Assembly (NCBI GenBank): GCA_022606425.2
Contig: JAHDVF020001325.1
Location: 62,001-126,000, forward strand
DNA: 64,000 nt
From: Lepidostoma basale
Taxonomy: Eukaryota; Arthropoda; Insecta; Trichoptera; Lepidostomatidae
Direction of reading: 5' to 3'
Positions 51,441 to 60,504 of the stretch are shown one piece after another. The position numbers and the translations under genes are program-made. The first letter of the stretch is position 1; each line of letters starts with the position of its first letter. The notes below the pieces were generated by a model, which was not told the DNA's origin, ran no database searches, and saw only the letters and a list, made by a program, of their open reading frames with translations.

Positions 51441-52109
51441 TAAATATATAAAATATAAATACTTGTATCATAATTGTTTCGTCTTGCGAGAGCATTCACA
51501 AACTCTCAAGAGTTTATTTAGCCTATATTCGCGAAGGACACGAGGGAAAGCCGATGACGATGAAGACATGAAACAAAGATATTATAAGCATAATTTGCCA
51601 ACATTTTTTCTCTAATGTGGAACACAAAGCCGTGTTAAAAAAAAAATAACATCTCAATCGTTGTACCGCCTTTGAAGTTCTATAAAATGCACCGCACAAT
51701 GTGAACGCTAAAAAAAAGCTTTAAAACATAATTGCATTTAATCGCCTGTTAAAACGAGTCAAAGATACGTCTCAAAGGCGCAACTCAAAGATGCTGGAGA
51801 GAATGGGGATAGAAAAAAGAAACTCCACCAATAAATAGTTATAAACAACCAGCAACACTTTGATCTATTGGCTTCATAGTGGTTCCGCTGTGTTGATATT
51901 TATTGCTCTTTCGTAATTCTAGGAATCACGCTTGAAACATGATTATTAGCAGTTGGCGGGAAACTAGATTGCACTTATGGTTATATCTTATCACAATTAT
52001 GTGGCTCAAGCCACAAAATTACTAACACAGAGGGGAATAGGGAATTAACGCAAATTTAATAAGCATTACTGGTGAATCTTCAAATTATCTGATTATATTT
52101 ATTGTTTCT
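51441..52109. other. Spacer
   Basis: No repeat or gene recognised. Confidence 0.35.
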
Positions 52110-52600
52110 TGAACAACGGTATAAAACTCCATATTAAACAAATAATAAGAATGAAAACGTCTGTTTTCTAGAAATTGTATTATATTTAAACATTGGAAAG
52201 AAGTGGTTTGACATATTTAAAATTAGAATTAAACACTTTTAAAACGTTGTTTAATCTTTAATTTTGTATTTCCGTCCCTTTCTCTTTCATTTTTTGCCAC
52301 CTCCCTTTGCTCAATCTTAAGTTTGCAACTATGTATTTAAATCAGTTTGTGTATAGCCCTGACGAAGTTCGTTACAGAGTGAAACCGGTGGCGCTCCTGA
52401 CTCAAAATAAAGTGGTTTTATACAACGTTTTAAAAGTGTTTAATTCTAATTGTATTATATTTTATGTGAATTTTGTGTTTCGCCTGTTTAAGGGATTATC
52501 AACATTTGATAATGTTTTAGACATGCGAAACATGCCATTCACATAAAATATAATAAAATTTCTAGAAAACAGACGTTTTCAATCGTATTAATTATCTTTA
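52110..52600. mobile_element. HH-H element split by an HH-K insertion
   Basis: HH-H left part 52110-52187 (AAGAATGAAAACGTCTGTTT, CTAGAAATTGTATTATATTT) and right part 52448-52600 (TTGATAATGTTTTAGACATG, CATTCACATAAAATATAATA, TTTCTAGAAAACAGACGTTT). The interruption carries a 15-bp target duplication. Confidence 0.75.
52188..52447. mobile_element. HH-K element, copy 3, with 15-bp target duplication
   Basis: 260 bp flanked by AATTGTATTATATTT at 52173-52187 and 52448-52462. Arms AGAATTAAACACTTTTAAAA and TTTTAAAAGTGTTTAATTCT. The plus-strand hammerhead-like centre has CTGACGA (52359-52365), weak helix II, GAAA (52381-52384) and ACCGGT, but the cleavage base is missing or G. A 15-bp TSD points to target-primed retrotransposition rather than cut-and-paste. 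Confidence 0.7.
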
Positions 52601-52836
52601 GAGCGTTTATCTTCAAAGATTGTTCCTTCTATTGTTCGAAGGCAGCAGCTTTAAAGAAGGAAGTTGTACTGCAACTAAACCAATCCTTCAATTTTACCTT
52701 TGATAATCGATTACAGCATTGTACGTTTCACGTTTCTCATAAGTATTAAAGTTTCTTGGGCTTTATGTTCATAATACGTTTTCTTTATTTCTTTATTCGC
52801 TGCAGTACTTCTTCATTCATGAATCTTCGACTAGAC

Positions 52837-52877
52837 CAGTCTGTCGATGCCAGCGAGCCTGGCGAAACCAGTCGCTA
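52837..52877 (+). ncRNA. Hammerhead-like motif (HH-K relative), one core change
   Basis: Box CTGTCGA (52841-52847) instead of CTGANGA; helix II GCCAG (52849-52853) pairs perfectly with CTGGC (52859-52863), loop CGAGC; GAAA 52864-52867; helix III ACCAGT (52867-52872); H17 C52873. Helix I AGT/GCT, three pairs. A more decayed relative is at 53405. Confidence 0.4.
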
Positions 52878-52940
52878 TCGAAATAAAACAAAAGTGAAAG
52901 TAGTTCTTAAAACACTTTTGTCTTTTTAAAATTTTATTTT

Positions 52941-53560
52941 AAATGCAGTTCCATGGAGAGTTAATAAAATTATTAGATTATCTTGAAAAGGATATGCCTA
53001 TAATTTTTAATCTTTCTTAGATCATGCTATAAACATGACGGAGGTTATTTGCATTCCCAAAAGGTGGCGCTTTAGCAAAGAAAATATATTTTCAATAAAA
53101 AGTATCAAGTTTCTATCAAAGACTAGGAGTCCATTTGATAAAGAAATCAATCAATTGTGAGAATACGACTACTTCTGAATATAACACAAAAATCCACTTC
53201 GATATGAAAACAAACAAACCGTGAGAAGAATTTTTCTTTTGTAGACATTCTTTCGAGTTACTTTGTAAAGGCGGCAGAAGGCAAGCAATGTCTTGCATTG
53301 AAAAGAGTAACGCGGTTCGAGAATTGTGGAAGAATCATAATATTTTGCCCAGCTGATTTAAGATAGAAACTAATTTTTTTTTTAAAATCAAGTCAATAGA
53401 TATGCACCAGTCTGTCCATGTCAGGAAGCCTGGTGAATTAATCGCCTTCGAAATAAAGACAAAAATGGAAGTAGTTCTTCAAAAACATTGTTTTTTTAAG
53501 AATGAAAAAAGAAAGTTTTTTGCTTGTATCCTTCGTAAATAATTAAAAATTGAGAAACGA
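52941..53560. other. Spacer
   Basis: Contains the decayed HH-K relative at 53400-53480 (ACCAGTCTGTCCATGTCAGG). Otherwise nothing recognised. Confidence 0.35.
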
Positions 53561-53564
53561 TAAA

Positions 53565-53877
53565 TTATACAATACCGAACGACGAAATGAAGAAAAAATG
53601 TAAGACAAATGATTTCATAATAAGTCAAATTAAAAAGGATCCCTGAGATGGTTTAGACATATAGAACGAATTGACAAGAGAAGAATGGTTAAAATGTTGT
53701 GTACAGGCAGTGTGAGTGGAAAGAGAAGCCGTGGAAGATCAAGGAAAGCATGACATGACCAAATAAATCAAGATGACCACATTCGAAGTCGAAAAAATCA
53801 ATGATCGTGCATGTTATGATGTACGAATGTAGAGGAAGCTAGAGAGGTATGTAAGGATACAGCAGTTGCAAGGATCA
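53565..53877 (+). pseudogene. RTE-A' fragment interrupted by HH-I
   Basis: ACCGAACGACGAAATGAAGA, DFIISQIKKD-like, RWFRHIERIDKRRMVKMLCT, GKRSRGRSRKA and CTNVEEAREVC-like codons with indels, ending where HH-I copy 3 inserted (AAGGATCAA). Confidence 0.75.
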
Positions 53878-54028
53878 ACTTATTGAACGCTAAGGCACTA
53901 ACACTGTGGAATTCAATAGGAGATTGAAAAAGACCTGAAGATGGAGGTATCCTCCGAAACATGTCGTGTTTTTTTAAATATTTTGTGGGTTAAAAAGATG
54001 TTATTTTCAATTTCTAAATAAAAATTGT
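53878..54028. mobile_element. HH-I short unit with 9-bp target duplication
   Basis: About 150 bp, flanked by AAGGATCAA at 53870-53878 and 54031-54039. It begins with the HH-I start (TTGAACGCTAAGGCACTAAC, CACTGTGGAATTC) and then contains one hammerhead motif in the plus orientation and the other arm to TTTTCAATTTCTAAATAAAAA. It is the smallest, cleanest unit of the family. Confidence 0.7.
53931..53975 (+). ncRNA. Hammerhead ribozyme-like motif (HH-I), intact core with GUC
   Basis: CTGAAGA 53935-53941; helix II GGAGG/CCTCC (53943-53947, 53951-53955) with loop TAT; GAAA 53956-53959; helix III ACATGT 53959-53964; H17 C53965; helix I AGAC (53931-53934) against GTGT (53966-53969), three of four pairs. 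Every invariant position fits the type I hammerhead. Consensus with 50.76 kb gives a perfect ACAC/GTGT helix I. Confidence 0.65.
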
Positions 54029-54039
54029 AAGGATCAATG

Positions 54040-54460
54040 AAATATAGTAAAATATCAAAGATAGTTAAGCTTGCATCGTGTGAAACGGCAGACAGGAAGA
54101 ATCGAGTGTCGTTTTGAAGATATTGAAGAGCGGACTCGGCGGGCCGAAATGCCAGTCATCGCGTTGGAAAGTCAATTTCGGTCCCGAAACACGATCCGCC
54201 CTCTGCTAAACTGTATCCGTGTTTTCGAGGAAGGTTCATTAAAAATATTGTTAAGTCACCACCGACTAGGATGCTTGCCGGTGTTCGGTTAAGGGGGATA
54301 TTTTTATTAATCCCCTTGAGACCGCGGGGCACGTCAACCCGATTTCACGAATCGAAGCATCATTGTGTTTTTTTAATTCACCTGTAGTTTAACCCCCATT
54401 GTGCGGCTGACTTCATTTGCAGTCTGAAACATTGATTTTAAACTGCGGCAGACTAAATTT
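54040..54460. other. Spacer with a short open frame
   Basis: An open frame at 54071-54292 (+, 73 codons, Arg-rich) has no recognised family. Composition is GC-richer than its surroundings. Confidence 0.3.
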
Positions 54461-54575
54461 ATTAATGATACAAAACTCCATATTAATCAAAAATCCTAGG
54501 AGTTTTATTATGTTTTATGTGAATGACATGTGACGCCTGTCTAAGGTATTATCAAAAATAAACGTAAACGGGGGA
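54460..54575. repeat. HH-H fragment
   Basis: TACAAAACTCCATATTAATC, AGGAGTTTTATTATGTTTTA, ATGTGACGCCTGTCTAAGGT and ATTATCAAAAATAAACG: left arm of HH-H. Confidence 0.55.
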
Positions 54576-54826
54576 GTAAAGGGGATCTTATTGACTTTTC
54601 GAGCGGTGCATGGCCATCACCGTGGTGATGGCCATGCTACGCTGGAGGATTGATCCGATCCCAAGTACCTATCCACACCTCCTCGACTTTGGTCTCCCCT
54701 GGAAACTTTGCGAAATGTTAGAGATCGAGTGTGTATAACCTCGGTGGATAATATTGATGCATAGGCTAACGTGTAAGGACACCTGGCCAACCCGTCTGGC
54801 AAGCGTGGCGTTGTAATGCCAACCAG

Positions 54827-54928
54827 CCCCCCCCCCCCCCCCGTATGACATGTCATACAAGGAGAAGTATGGGGGAGGCCTATGTCCAGCAGTGGACGAC
54901 AACGGTTGTTAAAGAAGAAGAAGAAACG
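54827..54928 (+). mobile_element. C16 run and RTE-type 3' end with (GAA)n tail
   Basis: A homopolymer of 16 C (54827-54842) is followed by sequence reading EAYVQQWTTTV-like (GGAGGCCTATGTCCAGCAGT, GGACGACAACGGTTG) and AAAGAAGAAGAAGAAA. Only the last ~60 bp of an RTE-type element are recognisable; 54600-54826 is unassigned. Confidence 0.55.
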
Positions 54929-54956
54929 TAAACAAACGTATCAAAAGTAAACTTCA

Positions 54957-55512
54957 GCAATTGATTAATTTGTTCATGCCATGTCTTCCTTGACTTCTTT
55001 TTCCATTCACATCACTTGTATTATATAATATAATATCTTTTTAACCATTCCTCCCCCTTATCCATTCGTTCCATATGTCCAAACCATCTTAGTGACCCTT
55101 TCTAAATTTTATTCATCACGCATTCATACGCTTTACATTTCTTTCTTACTTCATCGTTAGATATTCTATCATACATTGTTTTTCCGCACATTCTTCTTAA
55201 TGACCTCATTTCTACGGCATTTATCATACTTTCATCCTTCTTCTGCCAACTCCAAGCTTCACTTCCATACACAAGGGTCGGCACTAGAAGTCAATTGTGC
55301 ACTGAAGATTAAGTGAGAGAATTATGTCAGGAAAAAACAGTGCGGCGCTCCATTATAACCTTTCCTTTATTTAATGGATATATATCAATCCTAATTGTTT
55401 AAACATTTATATCTATGTGCTTCTTTAGATTCATTACTTTATTAATTGGAATCTTTTTTATAATTTATTTCTGTCTACCTCTTCGCGGAGACGACGTGAT
55501 GGTTAGTAAGTT
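54957..55512 (+). mobile_element. RTE-A' with inverted 5' part (twin-priming-like)
   Basis: 54957-55308 is minus-strand RTE-A' (PTLVYGSEAWSWQKKDESMI, RSLRRMCGKTMYDRISNDEV, KCKAYECVMNKI, to HEQINQLL). At 55309 it flips: 55309-55352 (GTGAGAGAATTATGTCAGGA) and 55468-55512 (TCTTCGCGGAGACGACGTGA, GGTTAGTAAG) are the plus-strand 3' end. The 115 bp between (55353-55467) is a separate AT-rich insertion. Confidence 0.65.
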
Positions 55513-56040
55513 TAGTCATGATAGTATTATAAAAGCGTTTCTCAAATGTTATTTATAATGTTATTTGAATCTCAAGCAATTATTTAAATTTCACAAAAGT
55601 ATTGGGTCACACGTGTCAAATATAACTTGGCGCGCTGTAATATAATTTTATTTTCCGTTAGGCTGTTATTTATATAACTTTTTTTTAGAAATATATAAAC
55701 GTCGGCATGTGCTTATTTATATTGTTTTATTGACGCGAAGGTGGGATCCGCAACAGATGTGTTCGATCTGGGAGAGCAAAAAGGCGTCTGAGTGAAAGAA
55801 AATACCGAACAAATGGTAGAAATCAGGTATTTGAGATGCGACGTGGGTAGGGCAGCGCTCGGTCCTTCTGTAGACTCCCAACTCGCAATTGCGATGGAGC
55901 GGGAAATATTTTATGAAATTGACACTCAGAAATAATATCAAAATACATAAACGATGTTAACACACCAAAAAAATAATAGAAACCTTTATTTTAAACTATC
56001 TGTATAAAAAAAAGGCAACGTTCGTATAAATGTTCCGGAT
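55513..56040. other. Spacer
   Basis: No repeat or gene recognised; GC-richer part at 55735-55900 without motifs. Confidence 0.35.
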
Positions 56041-56044
56041 AGTT

Positions 56045-56195
56045 ATCATAGACTGTTTTATCTCCCAGCATGCAGAACCAACCTGCCTCTGGTGATACAC
56101 GTGGGGAGAGCAATCAAACTGCCGAACATGATCGCTTCGGAGATCGATGTCTTTTATATTCGGGAAAGTACGTTCAGAAGACAAATACTCTTGAC
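56045..56195 (+). pseudogene. Jockey-type LINE C-terminal fragment
   Basis: RLFYLPACRTNLPLVIHVGR-like, AIKLPNMIASEIDVFYIRES and TFRRQILLTS, matching 30.65-30.75 and 40.6-40.75 kb. Ends at ACTTCGAATGTGATCGCC, where RTE-A' begins. Confidence 0.7.
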
Positions 56196-56322
56196 TTCGA
56201 ATGTGATCGCCTTTTAGTACTTGATTAATTTGGTCATACCATGCTTCCCTGTCTTCCACGGCTTCTCTTTCCATTCACACTGCTTGTATACAATATTTTG
56301 GCCAATCATCTCTCGTCCATTC
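56190..56322 (-). mobile_element. RTE-A' fragment
   Basis: Complement of the MDER...LAKILYTSSVNGK, REAVEDREAW and QINQVLKGDHIRS codons. Joined tail to tail with the plus-strand RTE-A that follows. Confidence 0.65.
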
Positions 56323-56808
56323 GTTGTATGGAAGCAAAGCATGGAACAGGCAAAAAAGGATGTAAGTATAATAGAATAAATGTAGTAAAATGAGACTTCT
56401 AAGACGAATGTGTAGAAAATCTGTGTTTGATAGTGTCGAATGAAAATACATAAGAAGTGAATGTAGTGCGAATGATAGTGTTATGAACAAAATAATGAAA
56501 GGATCATTAGATGATTTGGACACATGGAAATAATGAATGAAGATAGAATGATAAAAAAAAAGTATATGCTAACGATGTAAATAGAACAAGAAATAGAAGA
56601 AGAACGAGGAAAACGTGGCACAATCTGATAAATCTAATATTGAATGTCGGCCTAGCGAGGAGTCGGAGAAATCGACGTGTGCGTCCATGGTGCGATGTAA
56701 GAATGTTGAGGAAGCGAGAGAAATATGTCAGGAAAGAAAAGTGTAGCAGTCCATTATTTCTGCTTATCCTTCGGGGAGACAACGTGATGGTTGGTTAGTT
56801 AGTTATTT
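56318..56808 (+). pseudogene. RTE-A 3' fragment
   Basis: YGSKAWNRQKRM-like start, RLLRRMCRKSVFDS, NENTxSECSANDSVMNKIMK, NRTRNRRRTRKTWHNLINLI, LNVGLARSRRNRRVRP and CQERKV, ending GAGACAACGTGATGGTTGGT and TAGTTAGT. Many frameshifts. Confidence 0.8.
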
Positions 56809-56849
56809 TTAGAAGTAAAAACAAAACAAGTATTTCTCCTATGTTCGCC

Positions 56850-57155
56850 ATACTTTGTGTAGTAGATATTTTATATTTAGATTTTTTTTATGTTCTTTGT
56901 ATACCTACAACACTCACTTTTTAAACAAATTAAAATTAAATATCAAACATGTTTTGGACTACCCAGCCCTTCCTCATTTATATTAAATAGATATTTATAT
57001 TATAATATTTGTAAACAAGTTTATAATAAGTATTTTAAATATCTATATTATATCACTGAGGAAGCGCTGCGTAGTCCGAAACATGCTTGATATTTAATTT
57101 TAATTTGTTTAAAAAGTGAGTGTTGTATACAAAGTAGGTATATATAAAAAAATGA
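56850..57155. mobile_element. HH-M fold-back element
   Basis: Left arm TTGTATACCTACAACACTCA, CTTTTTAAACAAATTAAAAT, TATCAAACATGTTTTGGACT; right arm AGTCCGAAACATGCTTGATA, TTTAATTTTAATTTG, AAAAAGTGAGTGTTGTATAC. The right-arm centre (57056-57092) has CTGAGGA, a five-pair helix II with one mismatch, GAAA, then ACATGC-T: one change from consensus at position 16.1. Confidence 0.65.
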
Positions 57156-57299
57156 AAAATACAAAACAAGTAGTTCCTGATGACGGAGAAAATAAGAAAT
57201 CGTGTCTTATGGCCGAAGATGATCATTTTTTGGCCGGGTCATAAAACTCTCAAACTAAAAAGGATATTATTATAGCTGCGTTATGGCCGATTTCTAACG

Positions 57300-57750
57300 G
57301 CGCACACTGGATCCATTTGGCAAAAACAGGGACTTAGGGGTCGAACTCCGAATTTTGCCCTGATTTTTTTAAATTAGGTCCTTTGTGTGATTCCAAACCA
57401 CTTTTACAATTGAACTTTTCTTGATATAACTGCTAATTTCCAAGAAAAAAAATGTTATTGTTTTTTTTTGTATGAAGCAAAACTGATTTTTTCAATTATT
57501 TCGGAATCAGGTGGATACGTCAAAACCAAACTTAGTAGGGATTATAGAGGACATAATCCTCTACATTGCTTATTCCGACATCTACTTCATATCTCTGCCC
57601 GTTTAAAAGCAGCAGACATTATAATTTTTAATTTTAAAGTAAAAGTGGTTTGGAATCACACAAAGGACCTAATTTAAAAAAATCAGGGCAAAATTCGGAG
57701 TTCGACCCCCACGTCCCTGTTTTTGCCAAATGGATCCAGTGTGCGGCGGC
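57300..57750. mobile_element. Fold-back element with ~110-bp arms
   Basis: CACACTGGATCCATTTGGCA, AAATTAGGTCCTTTGTGTGA and CCAAACCACTTTTAC (57303-57401) mirror GTAAAAGTGGTTTGG, TCACACAAAGGACCTAATTT and TGCCAAATGGATCCAGTGTG (57638-57742). The 235-bp loop has no ORF. No other copy in the window. Confidence 0.75.
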
Positions 57751-58079
57751 GTCTTGTTGCGTACCCGTTCGCGTGGGCAATACGCCGGTTATCATCTCCA
57801 ATATGGCAAAACGCGGTAGTTATGAGCTGAAATATCCATTATCAAGTGCCGTAGTATATTCTAGACACGGTTGTGCGTTCTTATTTCAATAACTAGCATT
57901 CATTATTGACGAGAGAGAAAGCAGGGTCAGAGAATTTCCATCACAAGGAGATCAAAAATCGATTGTGTGGTAGCAATAAGTTATTATAACTGTTTCACAC
58001 AAAAACAAAACAATGTTTCTAAATTGCTGTTAATTAAATTTGTGTTACAATAAAATTTTGAAAACATTGTATTTTCACA

Positions 58080-58145
58080 ATACTTTTTTGCACCTTTCGC
58101 AAACATGTTCCGGGACACAGACTTCCCTCCAGGACAAAGACTACA
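58080..58145. repeat. Degenerate hammerhead-like piece
   Basis: On the minus strand CTGGAGGGAAGTCTGTGTCC and CGGAACATGTTTGCG; a plus-strand relative is at 58828-58868 (CACTGAAAAAAGGAAGTCTG, TCCCGAAACATGCCGC). Both lack an intact CTGANGA box or GAAA. Confidence 0.35.
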
Positions 58146-58187
58146 GTGGAAGTAGTTATTTAGAACATCGTTTTATTTAAATATTAT

Positions 58188-58780
58188 TTGGTAAGAATGT
58201 ACGCAGTATGCAATAAGTATGAACTTGTGACGAACGTGTCAAAGTCTAAAGTTATGGTATTTGAAAAGGAAGAATGTATGACTGATTGTGACAGTGCGAA
58301 CGGTGAGAAATTAGAGCAAGTTACCGAATTTGTTTATCTGGGAAGCATGTTTACAAGAGATACACAACAGGTCGTTTCGACCAAATTACTGTATACATTT
58401 TTTTTTTATATTTTAGCTATTATATTGATTCTTGTGACATGTGACAGGTAGCCAATCTATCGCCATTTTATTGTCACGTGAATTCTACACCAGACCAAAG
58501 ACAGTGTGACAATCACACTGCCATCGCCGGGAATCGAACCCAGGACCTTCGGCATGGAAGTCAGAGATCGTAACCACTCTGCCACGAAGGTCGTCTATAT
58601 CCACGAAGGTCGGTCGAGATGTAAGAATAGAGAAAGATATCGGAAGAAGGGTTGGAGCTGGAAACAAAAGAAATGGTGCACTCAAAGACATTACTGCAAA
58701 TAGAAATATATCGACTGAAGCAAAGATGGCAGTGCACAATGGAAGTGAAGCTTGGAGTTGGCAGAAGAAGGACGATGTGT
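58188..58780 (+). pseudogene. RTE-A RT C-terminal part, split by SINE-2
   Basis: 58188-58375 encodes MVRMYAVCNKYELVTNVSKS, KVMVFEKEECMTD, ANGEKLEQVTEFVYLGSMFT. After the SINE, 58612-58775 continues GRSRC...ERR, AGNK, the DITANRNISTEAKMAVHN codons and SEAWSWQKKD. It covers the thumb region between the YADD block and the GSEAW block. Confidence 0.75.
58415..58600 (-). mobile_element. SINE-2, copy 4, inside RTE-A
   Basis: ATTGATTCTTGTGACATGTG, CGCCATTTTATTGTCACGTG, GGGAATCGAACCC (box B complement), AACCACTCTGCCACGAAGGT (box A side). Confidence 0.85.
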
Positions 58781-58919
58781 ATGAATTAATGATTTTATTG
58801 TGTAAAAATTCATTAATTCATACACTGAAAAAAGGAAGTCTGTGTCCCGAAACATGCCGCAAGCTCAGTGGTCTTTCTTGCGGTCGCTCTTCACTTTGCC
58901 TTGATTACGACGATTACGA

Positions 58920-59175
58920 TGAAGACCTTCGTGGCCGAGTGGCGAGTGAATTGACTGCCACCCCGAAGATTCCGGGTTCGATTCCCGGAGAGGGCAGTGT
59001 GATTGGCACACTGTATTTGGTCTGGTGTAGAATTCACATGACAATAAAACGGCGATAGATTAGCTACCTATCACATGTCACGAGAATCACTATGATAGCT
59101 ATAATACCCTTTACATTGATTTGGCCCATGCTGTCATGATGTAAAGAGCAATTCAACAAAATGATAATAATTACT
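58920..59175 (+). mobile_element. SINE-2, copy 5 (best copy)
   Basis: Box A TGGCCGAGTGG at 58932-58942 and perfect box B GGTTCGATTCC at 58975-58985, as in a class II-type tRNA head. Body ACAATAAAACGGCGATAGAT, TATCACATGTCACGAGAATC, GTAAAGAGCAATTCAACAAA, then ATGATAATAAT tail. Faces copy 4 in inverted orientation 320 bp away. Confidence 0.9.
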
Positions 59176-59700
59176 CCAGGCAAATTAAACCTTCCCAAAA
59201 AAGCTAGAATGGCAGTGTATAATGGTGTTCTTCTACCAACCCTTATGTATGGAAGCGAAGCATGGAACTGGCAAAAGAAGGATGAAAGTAGAATAAATGC
59301 AGTAGAAATGAGATCTCTTAGACGAATGTGTCTATACTCTGTGTATGATAGAGAGTCGAATGAAAATATAATAAGTGAAAGCGGTGCGAATGATGGTGTT
59401 ATGAACAAAATAATGAAAGGATCATTAAGATGCTATGGACATATGGAAAGAATGAATGAAGAAAAAATGGTAAAGAAATTATATGTTAACGATGTAAATA
59501 GATCCAGAAATAGACGAAGACCGAGGAAAACGTGGCACGATCAAATAAATCAAATATTGAATGTCGTCCATGTGAGGAGTCAGAGAAATCGACGCGCGTG
59601 CATGTCACGATGTATGAATGTTGAGCAAGCGAGAGAAATATGTCAGGAAAGAATGGTGTGGCAGTTCATTCTTTCAGTGATGGTTAGTTAGTTAGTAAAA
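59176..59700 (+). pseudogene. RTE-A 3' fragment, long open
   Basis: Open 59161-59691: KLNLPKKARMAVYNGVLLPT, LMYGSEAWNWQKKDESRINA, CLYSVYDRESNENIISESGA, MKGSLRCYGHMERMNEEKMV, RRRPRKTWHDQINQILNVVH, ACMSRCMNVEQAREICQERM. The SAYPFGETA end is deleted: FILSVMVS runs straight into the (TTAG)n tail. Confidence 0.85.
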
Positions 59701-60320
59701 CACGAACGATGTACAAGTTACATACGAATATTCTATAATTGGAGGCAGCAATCTCATTTTGATTGCGTAAACTGGAAAATAAATCAATATTGGTTTTCAT
59801 CTTGTTTTGACAGAGGAATAGAACGAAAACGTCTACCGAAACGTGCTCTGTTTTAATATTGCTATTTGAAACGTCAAATTTAATGAATTCACCCACAACC
59901 CCGAAACCCACAGAGCGCGTTCGCTACGATAAATTCATTTTGTGTTAGTCATGTTAACAATGAAATTTATAATATCATGGGATAAGAAAAAAAAATAGGA
60001 AAAATATTTTTACGCTCCGAAAATGTTGGGGAACTAAAATCGTGTTTGCGAATGAAAAGATCCCGAGAACCGATAGTAATAATTTGTTATGTTAGCCAGG
60101 AATGAAAAAAATTGCAAATACAAATGAGAATGACGACATGTTGACTCAGCCCGTAATTGGATAGCATTATCATACGTTTTCTCCCCTACATTTGCCGAAG
60201 ATCCGAAGGAAATCTCCTCCCAATTGCGCCGTAAAGCAGGGATCTCTAAATATTCCAGCCTTAGGGCTATACTGATTACTTCAGTAAGTTCCAAGGGCCA
60301 AAACCGCCTTAATTTTCTTG
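59701..60320. other. Spacer
   Basis: No gene or repeat recognised. Confidence 0.35.
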
Positions 60321-60321
60321 G

Positions 60322-60492
60322 TTTTTTATATGTTTTTATGTGTTTTTATGTGTTTTATGTGTTATACGTGTTTTGTGTGTTTTATGTGTTTTATGTGTTT
60401 TTTGTGTTTTTATGTGTTTTTTAGTTTTTATGTATTTTTTGTGTTTTTATGTGTTTTATGTGTTTTAATGTGATTTATGTGTTTTTTGTGTA
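60322..60492. repeat. (TTTTATGTGT)n minisatellite
   Basis: About 16-17 imperfect units of 8-11 bases (TTTTATGTGT, TTTTTGTGT, TTATACGTGT). The open frame through it (VFYVLYVF...) is an artefact. Confidence 0.85.
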
Positions 60493-60504
60493 TTTTTTTT
60501 ATAT

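Noticed and set aside
54071..54292. Arg-rich 73-codon ORF
   Set aside because: No homology recognised, no promoter or partner, and length within chance for this composition.
58923..58995. Possible tRNA-Ser/Leu gene
   Set aside because: Perfect box B, but the same head plus body occurs five times and acceptor stem pairing is absent; SINE-2.
60224..60424. Hydrophobic small ORF (VFYVLYVFCVFYVF)
   Set aside because: Translation of the TTTTATGTGT minisatellite; no independent evidence of coding.
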